Assembly (NCBI GenBank): GCA_947500415.1
Contig: CANMRT010000004.1
Location: 372,001 to 436,000, forward strand
From: an uncultured Roseicyclus sp.
GTDB lineage: Bacteria; Pseudomonadota; Alphaproteobacteria; Rhodobacterales; Rhodobacteraceae
DNA length: 64,000 nucleotides
Reading direction: 5' to 3'
Shown here: one piece after another, positions 1 through 8,042 of the stretch
How the letters are laid out: each line of letters starts with the position of its first letter
How positions within the stretch are numbered: position 1 is the stretch's first letter
Notes under the pieces: generated by a model
What the model saw: only the letters and a program-made list of their open reading frames with translations
What the model was told of the DNA's origin: nothing
The model's database searches: none
Translations under genes and position numbers: made by a program

Positions 1-327
1 TGCAGAATGGGCGATCACGAACTCTGGCATGGCCGCTTGCTCAGCCAATAGCGCTGCGACATCGGTTGCCACATCCGGCAACCGCGCGCGCCCTTTTGGG
101 CTTTGCGTGAATCCGTGCCCAGGCAGGTCCGGTGCGATGAAGTCCCAATCCCCGATACCGGCATCCAACAAAGGCGCCCAGGTGTGCGTCGAGGCCCCAG
201 CGCCATGCAGCAGCAAGGCGGACGGCCCGGTTCCCATGCGTTGAAAATGCCACCGATGCGGTGCGATACGCGCGCTTTGGCTGGTAGAACGGTTCGGCCA
301 CCCGGGCGGCGGCAAATGCGCACTCAC
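1..327 (-). CDS. bchO: Magnesium chelatase accessory protein BchO (3' part missing, window edge)
   Basis: Alpha/beta-hydrolase-fold protein that accompanies magnesium chelatase in purple bacteria; its exact role is unsettled. The ORF track shows only wrong-frame shadows here. In the frame starting with GTG at 327 the translation reads HRWHFQRMGTG, then LLLHGAGASTHTW (oxyanion-hole region) and DLPGHGFTQSPKG. This is the hydrolase N-terminus typical of BchO. The GTG overlaps the bchD stop as GTGA, so translation is probably coupled. About 109 codons are visible and the remainder lies left of base 1. The position directly after bchD supports the name. Confidence 0.9.
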   Translation of the reverse strand, partial: MSAHLPPPGWPNRSTSQSARIAPHRWHFQRMGTGPSALLLHGAGASTHTWAPLLDAGIGDWDFIAPDLPGHGFTQSPKGRARLPDVATDVAALLAEQAAMPEFVIAHSA

Positions 328-2015
328 GGTGTCAGCGCCGCGTCCACGGCGCGTGAAAGGCTACGTCCGTCGGCACGGGGCAAGGGCAGATAGGGTGCGC
401 CCATCTCCTGCGCCAAGCCGTCGAGGCCCTTGGTCGGTCGCAACCCGGTGTCGATGACAAGGCCAGGCACACCTTCTGACCGTAGGAAGCGCGCCATTGT
501 AGTCGCGTCTTCCGCGGCCTGCGCCCGGTTCGCGGCACCGCTCAGGTCCACATTTGCGCGCCCATCAGTCAGCAGGGCGATCGAAGGCGTCATGCCTTTC
601 CCACGCGCTAGTCCCGCCAGCTCAAGCGCAGCCTTCAAACCTGATGCCAGTGGTGTGCCGCCCCCTCCCGGAAGGCTCGACAACCGGCGTTTGGTCTGCA
701 CCAGCGACCGCGTCGGCGGCAGCAACACGTCCGATCCTTCGCCACGGAATGCCACCAGCGCCACGTGATCGCGCCGCGCATACGCTTCGGCCAGCAACAA
801 CTCCACCGCGCCCTTCGCCTCTGCCAAGCGCGCCATCGCGGAGGAGCCTGAGGCATCCACCACGAAGATAATCGCGCGGTCCGAGGCCTCTTGATAGCGC
901 CGAATACGCAGGTCCGACGCGCGCACATGGATACGTGTCGCATCGCCGGTCAGCTTACGCCGGATCGTCTGCCAAGGGGCCGCCGTGCGCAGCGTTGCCA
1001 CAAGGTCCAGCCGCGCACCGCCACCGAGTTTTCCGGCGCGTGGCGGCAAGGGACGACCGCGTCTGTTGCCGGTGCGCTTTGCGCCAGACCCAAGACCAGA
1101 CGGCGTGCGATTAACCTTGCCAGCGGCCAGCCGCGCCAACAGATCGACGGGAATCATGGCGCGCGCAGCCTCAAGCAAGATGTCAGTTGGGAATTCGTCC
1201 ACGGAAGGTTCGGTATCCGGCTGATCTTCAGGCGTGCTTTCCGAGGGCGGGGGTGGTGGTGTGTCATCCGCGTGATCTTCTGCCTGCTCCGGCATCTGCG
1301 TGGCCCGTGGCGCAAGCACCAACTCGACGGCAAGCAACAGATCCGGCTCCTCCACCTGCTCCGCGCCAGACAAGGCAGCGGAAGCCCGTGCAACGGCCAG
1401 TGCAAGAAGCGGCGCCCTAAGCGAATCGACTCCCAACCGTGCTGCAACGGTTACGATCTCAGCGACCGCCTCAGGCGCCACTTTTACCTTGGACAAACCC
1501 GCGCGCGCTTCCGCCAATGCAGCGGCGTTAATCTCCAGATCGGGCGCGTCGGACAAGCCATGCTCCGTCAGATCGATATGCAAGGCCAGGCGATCCAGCA
1601 GGGCCGAAGGTGTCCGCTCTCCGGGCTCGGCACCTTCATCAAACGCCACTAAGGACAAGTCCTCGTGCTGGTCCAATGCCGTCGCCAGTCGAGCTGCCAG
1701 CCCGGGTTCGACACGCTCTGCCATTGGCATCAACAATGTTCCGGGAAGGTCCAACAGCCCGTGGGTGCGGTGCAAAGCGCCGGTTTCCAAAGTCGCAGTA
1801 AGGTCCAAACCGCCATAGAGCGCCTCATCGGACATCGAAGGGGCCATGCGTCGAAGGGGCAAGCCATCCAAAGCGGCCTTCAGACCCGCCTCAAACCGAT
1901 CCCTTACCGGGCCAACTCTGGCGCGCACCGAAATGCCGCCAAAAGAAGCGGGATCAAGCGCAAAGCACGCGACGGCCAGATTGACCGAATGCCAGCGTGC
2001 CTCAGCCGCACTCAC
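324..2015 (-). CDS. bchD: Magnesium chelatase subunit D
   Basis: Subunit D of the ATP-dependent chelatase that inserts Mg2+ into protoporphyrin IX, the committed step to bacteriochlorophyll. 563 residues, normal for the family. The N-terminal half is a degenerate AAA+ domain related to BchI. Then comes a proline-rich and acidic linker (TPPPPPSESTPEDQ, near residues 250-275) and a C-terminal von Willebrand A domain with the MIDAS motif DASGS at about 387-391 and a TDGR segment near 484. The start is GTG, overlapping the bchI stop (GTGA), and its own stop overlaps bchO in the same way. The three genes thus form a tightly coupled bchI-bchD-bchO operon behind crtA. Confidence 0.96.
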   Translation of the reverse strand: MSAAEARWHSVNLAVACFALDPASFGGISVRARVGPVRDRFEAGLKAALDGLPLRRMAPSMSDEALYGGLDLTATLETGALHRTHGLLDLPGTLLMPMAERVEPGLAARLATALDQHEDLSLVAFDEGAEPGERTPSALLDRLALHIDLTEHGLSDAPDLEINAAALAEARAGLSKVKVAPEAVAEIVTVAARLGVDSLRAPLLALAVARASAALSGAEQVEEPDLLLAVELVLAPRATQMPEQAEDHADDTPPPPPSESTPEDQPDTEPSVDEFPTDILLEAARAMIPVDLLARLAAGKVNRTPSGLGSGAKRTGNRRGRPLPPRAGKLGGGARLDLVATLRTAAPWQTIRRKLTGDATRIHVRASDLRIRRYQEASDRAIIFVVDASGSSAMARLAEAKGAVELLLAEAYARRDHVALVAFRGEGSDVLLPPTRSLVQTKRRLSSLPGGGGTPLASGLKAALELAGLARGKGMTPSIALLTDGRANVDLSGAANRAQAAEDATTMARFLRSEGVPGLVIDTGLRPTKGLDGLAQEMGAPYLPLPRADGRSLSRAVDAALTP

Positions 2016-3031
2016 CCCAAGACCTCTTCCACAACGCGCATAACGCGGGTCGTAGAACCGGCCTCATCCAAGGGATCACGGCGCAGGCGATGGCGCAGTG
2101 CGCTTGGGGCCACCAACCGCAAATGCTTGCGGGACACTTCCGCATCCCCATCAAACGCTGCCAAAGCCCTTGCGGCCCGCAGCAAGGTCAATTCGCCCCG
2201 CAACCCGTCCGAGCCAAGGGCGACGCACAAGGTGGCGCAGTCGCGGATTATCGCATCATCGGCCTCAACCGTCGGCAGCCGTTTGCGGGCGTCCACGATC
2301 CGCGCGCGAAGTTCGGCATCCGCCCCGTCCCAATCGGCACAGAAGCTGAGCGCATCACGATCATAGGCGTCGCGGCGGCGGATCACGTCGATGCGCACAT
2401 CCAGATCCTTGGGGCTTTCGACCTCAACCGACAGACCGAAACGGTCCAACAGCTGCGGCCGCAATTCGCCTTCTTCGGGATTGCCAGAGCCCACCAGCAC
2501 GAACCGCGCGGCATGGCGGATTGAAAGACCTTCCCGCTCCACAACGTTCTGCCCTGATTGTGCGACGTCGAGCAGCAAATCGACGATATGATCCTCCAGC
2601 AGGTTTACCTCATCGATATAAAGATACCCCCGGTTCGCGCGCGCCAGCAGGCCCGGCTCAAACGCCTTTTCGCCCTTGGTCAGCGCCTTCTCGATGTCGA
2701 GCGCGCCAACCACCCGATCCTCGGTCGCGCCAAGGGGCAGGTCGATAACAGGCGTGGGTTTTGCCACGGTATTGGCATCCAGAAGTGTGACCCAATCCGG
2801 CACATCAGAGACGAATTCTGAGTTCACCGGGCACCCGGCCACAGCGTCAATCTCAGGCAGCAGTGCCGCCAACCCGCGCACGGCGGTTGATTTACCAGTG
2901 CCGCGATCCCCAAAGACCAAAACCCCGCCGATGCCACCGTCAATGGCAGTCAGCACCATGGCGCGCTTCATCTCATCCTGCCCGACAATCGCGGAAAACG
3001 GGAACGGCCCGGGTCGCTTCATATCTTTCAT
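2012..3031 (-). CDS. bchI: Magnesium chelatase ATPase subunit I
   Basis: AAA+ ATPase subunit that forms hexameric rings with BchD and drives Mg2+ insertion by BchH. 339 residues, full length. Walker A is GDRGTGKST at residues 41-49; Walker B lies in the segment YIDEVNLLEDH; the C-terminal helical lid includes RHLRLVAPSALRHRLRRDP. The ATG overlaps the crtA stop (ATGA) and the stop overlaps the bchD GTG. BchH is not in the window. Expression is likely governed by the promoter upstream of crtA and its PpsR-type box. Confidence 0.97.
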   Translation of the reverse strand: MKDMKRPGPFPFSAIVGQDEMKRAMVLTAIDGGIGGVLVFGDRGTGKSTAVRGLAALLPEIDAVAGCPVNSEFVSDVPDWVTLLDANTVAKPTPVIDLPLGATEDRVVGALDIEKALTKGEKAFEPGLLARANRGYLYIDEVNLLEDHIVDLLLDVAQSGQNVVEREGLSIRHAARFVLVGSGNPEEGELRPQLLDRFGLSVEVESPKDLDVRIDVIRRRDAYDRDALSFCADWDGADAELRARIVDARKRLPTVEADDAIIRDCATLCVALGSDGLRGELTLLRAARALAAFDGDAEVSRKHLRLVAPSALRHRLRRDPLDEAGSTTRVMRVVEEVLG

Positions 3032-3762
3032 TCGGCGGCTATCCTTGTGTCGGCTCGCAGCGGCTCCGCGAGGTCGAATTGTGCGGGTTCACCATCCCAG
3101 ATGCCTTCGACAGCATCGACGTTGAACCGGGCGTAGAGGTCTTCTTTGAACCATTGTTCCGTCCGCACGGCGCGAATGGCGCGGGCGTGGGGACCATCAT
3201 GGCGCGCGAAGGCGGCCATGCTATCGGCATCTGGCCAGATCGAGAGCGTCACCTGATGCAGCCAGGGCACTTCACCGATCCCGATCTTGAACAAAACGTT
3301 CGGATCTTCCCCGATCACTTTCGAGATGCCGGGTACGCGGCCCCAGAACTTGGCGGCAATGCGCGGCTTGATCGTAGCCCTCGTAAGCGCCGCAATCGGG
3401 CCTGCGTTCGGTTCGGCACTCACATCGAAGGGCGTATCGCCGGCCCATGTGCCTCGGGCGGAGGTTGTGCTCAGGAACAGCGTCCGCGATTCGTCAGCGT
3501 GCTCCCGATACCGCCGGAACACGCGGTTTCCATACATCGCGCGGCGGGCGGTGTCGTGATCGGGCCAGGTCGCCAGAATCGCATAGACGGCGGTGTTTGG
3601 AATGGGCGTGAACCCTTCGCCAGTGCCTGATCCGCACAGTTTCCACGTTCCAATGTCGCGAATCGCAGCCAAACCGCGCCTTGCTAGACCCATCTGCGCA
3701 AACGCCCAAAGACGTGCACGGGGCGCGCCAAAGCGGAACAAGCTTAGAGTCACTGATTGCAT
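3028..3762 (-). CDS. crtA: Spheroidene monooxygenase
   Basis: Heme monooxygenase that adds the keto group converting spheroidene to spheroidenone in the carotenoid pathway. The ORF track begins at 3777 (MERPA...), but I prefer the internal ATG at 3762. It gives the family-like N-terminus MQSVTLSLFRFG and has a GGAAAG ribosome site about 7 bases upstream, while the 3777 ATG sits 2 bases from a PpsR-type operator. 244 residues from that start. It heads crtA-bchI-bchD-bchO with an ATGA overlap into bchI, and is divergent from crtI. The presence of crtA implies the cell can make spheroidenone under oxygen. Confidence 0.93.
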   Translation of the reverse strand: MQSVTLSLFRFGAPRARLWAFAQMGLARRGLAAIRDIGTWKLCGSGTGEGFTPIPNTAVYAILATWPDHDTARRAMYGNRVFRRYREHADESRTLFLSTTSARGTWAGDTPFDVSAEPNAGPIAALTRATIKPRIAAKFWGRVPGISKVIGEDPNVLFKIGIGEVPWLHQVTLSIWPDADSMAAFARHDGPHARAIRAVRTEQWFKEDLYARFNVDAVEGIWDGEPAQFDLAEPLRADTRIAAE

Positions 3763-3778
3763 GGCCGGTCTTTCCATG

Positions 3779-3796
3779 TGTCAACTTAATCTGACA
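3779..3796. promoter_or_regulatory. PpsR/CrtJ-type operator, crtA-proximal
   Basis: The sequence TGTCAACTTAATCTGACA fits TGT-N12-ACA exactly, with 5-base symmetric arms TGTCA/TGACA. This is the established binding motif of the redox/light repressor PpsR (CrtJ) at photosynthesis promoters. It lies just upstream of crtA in the crtA-crtI divergent region. Binding here is inferred. Confidence 0.85.
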
Positions 3797-3854
3797 CACT
3801 GGATTGCGTAATGGAAGGTAAATCGCCTTTGCAAAGTGGTAGCGCTCCTCATAC

Positions 3855-3872
3855 TGTAAACAACAATGGACA
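3855..3872. promoter_or_regulatory. PpsR/CrtJ-type operator, crtI-proximal
   Basis: TGTAAACAACAATGGACA is a second exact TGT-N12-ACA match, 76 bases from the first (start to start). A possible crtI promoter, TTGCAA (3829-3834), 17 bases, TACTGT (3852-3857), puts the operator across the -10 element. The box lies inside the longer crtI ORF of the track, which argues for the later start at 3883. Confidence 0.78.
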
Positions 3873-3882
3873 CTCTAGTGAA

Positions 3883-5436
3883 ATGAACAGAACCGTGCCC
3901 CCAACAGATGCATCGAGCGCCATTGTCATCGGTGCGGGCCTGGGCGGATTGTCGGCCGCCATGCGACTCGGTGCCAAGGGCTACCGCGTCACCGTGCTGG
4001 ATCGTCTGGACCGTGCCGGCGGGCGTGGGTCATCGATCACACAGAACGGTCACCGCTTTGATCTGGGCCCGACGATCGTGACCGTGCCGCAGGTCTTCCG
4101 CCAGCTTTGGTCGGAGTGTGGGCGCGAATTCGACGCAGATGTCGATTTGCGACCCGTCGATCCTTACTATGAGATCCGCTGGCGCGATGGCTCGTCCCTC
4201 AAAGTACAACAAGACGAAACCGCGATGGAGGCCGAAGTCGCGCGCCTTTCGCCCGGCGACCTCAAAGGCTACCGCAAGTTTCTGGCCGATAGTGAAACCC
4301 GTTACGAGTTCGGCTTCGAAGGATTGGGCCGTCGCCCCATGAACAAGCTGATGGACCTGATCCGCGAACTTCCCGGTTTTGTCCGCTTGCGTGCCGACCG
4401 TTCCGTCTACGCCCATGCCGCGCGCCGCGTGAAAGACGAACGCCTGCGCATGGCGTTGTCGTTCCATCCGCTCTTCATCGGCGGCGATCCCACGCGCGTG
4501 ACGAGCATGTATATCCTCGTCAGCCACCTCGAAAAGGAATTCGGTGTTCACTACGCGATGGGCGGCGTGCAGGCGATGGCCGACGCCATGGTCCGCGTGA
4601 TTGAGGATCAAGGTGGCACGGTTCGACTCAACACCGATGTCGACCAAATCACCGTTGAACGAGGCCGCGCCACGGGCGTGACCATGGGCGATGGCGAGCA
4701 GCTGAATGCAGACATCGTCGTCTCCAATGCTGACCCCGGCACGACGTATGAACACCTTCTGTCGAAGCACCAAAAGAAGCGTTGGACGCACAAGCGCCTG
4801 AACCGGTCCCGCTGGTCCATGGGGCTGTTTGTCTGGTACTTCGGCACCAAGGGCACCCGCGGCAAATGGGAAGATGTCGGCCACCACACGATCCTGAACG
4901 GTCCGCGCTATCAGGGCTTGCTGGACGACATCTTCATCAACCGCGACCTTGCCGATGATATGTCCGTTTATCTGCACCGCCCGTCCGTCTCGGACCCCAG
5001 CGCCGCACCTGAAGGCGACGATACGTTCTACGCGCTGTCTCCCGTGCCCAACCTGCATGGGAAAGGCTCCGTCGATTGGGATGAGATGTGCGAGACCTAC
5101 CGCCAACGGCTTGCCGGTGTCCTCAACGATCATCTCCTGCCGGGATTTGAGGATCACCTGAGCGCCTCGCATATTTTCACGCCGGAAACCTTTGTTTCCC
5201 GCTACCGGTCGCCCCATGGGGCCGGGTTCTCGCTTGAGCCGCGCATTTTCCAATCCGCCTGGTTCCGCCCACACAATATCTCGGAAGAGATTTCGGGCCT
5301 ATTCCTTGTCGGTGCGGGAACACATCCGGGCGCAGGCATCCCCTCGGTCGTCACCTCGTCCGAGGTTTTGACGAAACTTGTTCCCGATGCACCGCGCCCC
5401 TGGGTTCAGCCCACTCAACGCCTTGCTGCTGAGTAA
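3883..5436 (+). CDS. crtI: Phytoene desaturase
   Basis: FAD-dependent desaturase that converts phytoene to neurosporene or lycopene. The dinucleotide-binding motif GAGLGGLSAA is at residues 17-26 of the chosen start, followed by VTVLDRLDRAGGRG. The C-terminal family signature FLVGAGTHPGAGIP is present. I chose ATG 3883 (517 residues). The track start at 3811 would add 24 residues lacking family character and place an operator inside the gene. The Shine-Dalgarno site is weak at either start. crtB follows after 4 bases, so the two are cotranscribed. Divergent from crtA, with two PpsR-type boxes between. Confidence 0.95.
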   Translation: MNRTVPPTDASSAIVIGAGLGGLSAAMRLGAKGYRVTVLDRLDRAGGRGSSITQNGHRFDLGPTIVTVPQVFRQLWSECGREFDADVDLRPVDPYYEIRWRDGSSLKVQQDETAMEAEVARLSPGDLKGYRKFLADSETRYEFGFEGLGRRPMNKLMDLIRELPGFVRLRADRSVYAHAARRVKDERLRMALSFHPLFIGGDPTRVTSMYILVSHLEKEFGVHYAMGGVQAMADAMVRVIEDQGGTVRLNTDVDQITVERGRATGVTMGDGEQLNADIVVSNADPGTTYEHLLSKHQKKRWTHKRLNRSRWSMGLFVWYFGTKGTRGKWEDVGHHTILNGPRYQGLLDDIFINRDLADDMSVYLHRPSVSDPSAAPEGDDTFYALSPVPNLHGKGSVDWDEMCETYRQRLAGVLNDHLLPGFEDHLSASHIFTPETFVSRYRSPHGAGFSLEPRIFQSAWFRPHNISEEISGLFLVGAGTHPGAGIPSVVTSSEVLTKLVPDAPRPWVQPTQRLAAE

Positions 5437-5440
5437 TCCC

Positions 5441-6454
5441 ATGATTGATCCGAACGATATGGACCACTGCCGTGCCGCGATCCGGGAAGGCTCCTATTCC
5501 TTCCACGCGGCGTCGAAACTTCTTCCTGCCTCCGTCCGTGATCCTGCCTTAGCGCTCTACGCGTTCTGCCGCTGCGCCGATGACGAAGTCGATTTCGGTG
5601 ATGACAAACCCGCCGCCGTGCTCGCCCTGTCGGAACGTCTTGAAGCCGCCTACCGCGGTCAGCCGCGCAACACCCCGACAGATCGCGCCTTCACCGCGAT
5701 GATCGAAGAATTCGACATGCCGCGCGCCTTGCCTGAGGCGTTGCTGGAAGGCCTCGCCTGGGATGGGATGGAGCGTCGCTACGCCACCCTTTCCGACCTG
5801 CGCGCTTACTCCGCCCGTGTCGCCTCTGCCGTGGGCGCCATGATGTGCGTGCTGATGCGTGTCCGCGACGAACAGGCCCTCGCGCGCGCCTGTGACCTCG
5901 GCGTTGCGATGCAGCTGACCAACATTGCCCGCGATGTTGGTGAGGATGCCCGCGCAGGGCGGCTCTACCTGCCGACCGAATGGCTGGACGAAAACGGCCT
6001 GAGAGATGCCGACGTTCTCGGCAATCCTGCCCCGTCCCAAAAGCTGCAACGCCTCACCAAACGCTTGCTGGCTGAGGCCAACCGCCTTTACCTGCGCAGC
6101 GAGCCTGGCATCGCCCGCCTTCCGCTCCCTGCGCGCCCCGGCATTTTTGCGGCGCGGCACTGCTACGACGCCATCGGGCGCAAGCTAGCGCGTTCTGGAT
6201 ATGACAGCATCTCGATGCGCGCGACGACTACAGGACGGCATAAAATGGCACTTTTGGGCCTGTCCGTCATCCGAGCCGGCTGGGTCAGCATCACGCCCGA
6301 AAGCCCCGTGATCTTCGCGAAGCCCTTGCCCGAGACAGCCTTCCTGGTTGAGGCCGCGTCGCATCCGAAGCCAAATCAATCGGCCTGGAGCGATCCGGTC
6401 ATTTCCGTGCTCAGCCAGCTCAAAGCGCAGGAACGTCTTACCGCCGCCGAATAG
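5441..6454 (+). CDS. crtB: Phytoene synthase
   Basis: Condenses two geranylgeranyl diphosphates to phytoene, the first carotenoid-specific step. 337 residues from ATG 5441; the upstream part of the track ORF (from 5378) lies inside crtI. Both Asp-rich substrate-Mg motifs are visible: DDEVD at 47-51 and NIARDVGED at 161-169. The N-terminus GSYSFHAASKLLP is typical. It follows crtI by 4 bases. In Rhodobacter, crtB is often followed by tspO/crtK; here a DMT transporter on the opposite strand occupies that place. The stop lies within a 14-base palindrome shared with that gene's stop. Confidence 0.95.
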   Translation: MIDPNDMDHCRAAIREGSYSFHAASKLLPASVRDPALALYAFCRCADDEVDFGDDKPAAVLALSERLEAAYRGQPRNTPTDRAFTAMIEEFDMPRALPEALLEGLAWDGMERRYATLSDLRAYSARVASAVGAMMCVLMRVRDEQALARACDLGVAMQLTNIARDVGEDARAGRLYLPTEWLDENGLRDADVLGNPAPSQKLQRLTKRLLAEANRLYLRSEPGIARLPLPARPGIFAARHCYDAIGRKLARSGYDSISMRATTTGRHKMALLGLSVIRAGWVSITPESPVIFAKPLPETAFLVEAASHPKPNQSAWSDPVISVLSQLKAQERLTAAE

Positions 6455-6462
6455 CGCTATTC
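6449..6462. terminator. 14-base palindrome at convergent stops
   Basis: GAATAGCGCTATTC is a perfect palindrome. It contains the crtB stop TAG (6452-6454) and the stop of the opposing DMT gene (6457-6459). It may be a weak bidirectional terminator, but no U-tract follows on either side, so termination is only a guess. Confidence 0.35.
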
Positions 6463-7335
6463 TTGCTCTCGCGCCTTGGTGCGCCACAGTGTGAACAGCC
6501 CTGCGCAGATCACGATCGACGCGCCTACAACCACATTTGTGCTCAACGCTTCCCCAAAGACCGTCAGACCAAGGGCTGCCGCAAAGACCAACTGTAGATA
6601 GGCAAAGGGCTGCACGGTTGAGGCTTCGGCGTATTCGTAGGTCTTGATCAGTAGAAAGTGCCCACTCGCGCCGGTGACACACAGAAGGCTCATCCACAGC
6701 CAGTCGCGGCCACTCATCGGCTCCCAGAACCAGACGCCAACGCAGGTCATCAACAAGGCTCCCATCGTGCCTGTCCAGAAAAAGCTGGTCGCCGCGCGAT
6801 CTTTGCGTGCGGCGTAGCGGGTCAGCAGATTGTAGAGCGCGAACAGGAACGCCGAGCACAGCGGCACCAGCGCATAGGGGGAGAACACCGTGATCCCCGG
6901 TTGCAAGATTACAAGAACCCCGATGAACCCGATCCCGATCGCCGTCCAACGCCGCCAACCGACCTTTTCGCCAAGAATAGGGCCTGACAGGGCGGCGACC
7001 AGCAGCGGATAGCAGGTGAAGATCGCATGCGCTTCCACCAGCCCCAGCAGCACGAATGCACCGACCATCACGCAGATCTCGGTCGCCAGCAGGATGCCGC
7101 GAAAGGCTTGCAATACGGGCTGGCTTGTGCGCGCAGCGGCGGCGACTCCACCGGCCTGCCGGGTCGCGATGGTGATGACGAAAGCGGCGAAGAACCAGTA
7201 GCGGATCATCACGACCATCAGCACGTTGTATTCGCCCGCCAGATGTCGGCTGATCCCGTCCTGCATGGCGAAAACGAACGTGGTGGCGATCATCAGAGGG
7301 ATGCCGATCCTTGGATTCTCACTCATGGCATCCAC
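6457..7335 (-). CDS. DMT superfamily transporter (EamA)
   Basis: Integral membrane protein of 292 residues with about ten hydrophobic segments in two EamA-type repeats, for example LMIATTFVFAMQDGISRHL at the start and VQPFAYLQLVFAAALGL in the second half. These carriers export small metabolites such as amino acids or take up nucleotide sugars; the substrate cannot be read. The start overlaps the end of the upstream mnmD gene by 13 bases, so the two are probably cotranscribed. Convergent with crtB and marks the end of the photosynthesis block. Confidence 0.85.
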   Translation of the reverse strand: MDAMSENPRIGIPLMIATTFVFAMQDGISRHLAGEYNVLMVVMIRYWFFAAFVITIATRQAGGVAAAARTSQPVLQAFRGILLATEICVMVGAFVLLGLVEAHAIFTCYPLLVAALSGPILGEKVGWRRWTAIGIGFIGVLVILQPGITVFSPYALVPLCSAFLFALYNLLTRYAARKDRAATSFFWTGTMGALLMTCVGVWFWEPMSGRDWLWMSLLCVTGASGHFLLIKTYEYAEASTVQPFAYLQLVFAAALGLTVFGEALSTNVVVGASIVICAGLFTLWRTKAREQE

Positions 7336-7988
7336 CCACGGGTCATGTGGCGTTTGCGTCCGAATCCCGGCACGCGTTCCACCGTGAATCCCGCCTTAGC
7401 TAGCGCGCGCCGGACATCGCCCACAGCCGTATAGGTCGCGAATGTCCCCTGCGCCGCTGTGTGCTTAGCGACCTCCGTCATCACATCTGAGCCCCACATT
7501 TCCGGGTTCTTCGCCGGGGCAAAGCCATCAAGGAACCAGGCATCTGCCTGCCCATTCCAGGCCGGCAGCGTTTCCCGCACATCGCCATGGATCACCGATA
7601 GGGTGAAATCGGGGCCTTCTATGCGTGACGGCAACTCCGCTCCCGCTGCACCCAACAGCGCGTCCTTCGGCAAGCCCTCGAACCCAGCCAGCGCCTGTTT
7701 CAATGCCACTATCGACAGCGGAAATGCCTCGAACGAGGTGAAATGCAGCGTCCCCCTCACGCCAGCTGCCCGAAACGCCTCCAACGTCGCCAGAAAGTTC
7801 AGCCCAGTGCCAAAGCCAAGCTCCACCACTCGAAATCCATCACAAAACCGCTCCGGCAGATCATTCCCACGCAGGAAGACGTAACGCGTTTCCTCCAGCC
7901 CATTGTCCAGCGAATAGAACGGATCATCGAACTGCACCGAGACCGGCACATTCCCACGCCATTCGATCTTGTGCTGGTCCTGACCCAT
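7323..7988 (-). CDS. mnmD: tRNA 5-methylaminomethyl-2-thiouridine methyltransferase (MnmD-type)
   Basis: SAM-dependent methyltransferase for the last step of mnm5s2U modification at the tRNA wobble position, equivalent to the N-terminal half of E. coli MnmC. The N-terminus IEWRGNVPVSVQFDDPFYSLDNG and motif I VVELGFGTGLNFLATLEAF are characteristic, as is AWFLDGFAPAKNPEMW. The track starts at a GTG (8003); I prefer ATG 7988, preceded by AGGA at suitable distance (221 residues). The oxidoreductase half (8043-9074) is a separate, divergent gene 54 bases away. Confidence 0.88.
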   Translation of the reverse strand: MGQDQHKIEWRGNVPVSVQFDDPFYSLDNGLEETRYVFLRGNDLPERFCDGFRVVELGFGTGLNFLATLEAFRAAGVRGTLHFTSFEAFPLSIVALKQALAGFEGLPKDALLGAAGAELPSRIEGPDFTLSVIHGDVRETLPAWNGQADAWFLDGFAPAKNPEMWGSDVMTEVAKHTAAQGTFATYTAVGDVRRALAKAGFTVERVPGFGRKRHMTRGWMP

Positions 7989-8042
7989 CTCGCGTCCTAT
8001 CACCTGACCGGCGGACGATCTGCCAAGGATGGGGAAGTTTCA

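Noticed and set aside
15-323. 102- and 86-residue minus ORFs at the left edge
   Set aside because: Both are out of frame with the real BchO reading, which opens at GTG 327.
4030-5274. 414-residue minus-strand ORF
   Set aside because: Antisense to crtI, whose motifs are unmistakable.
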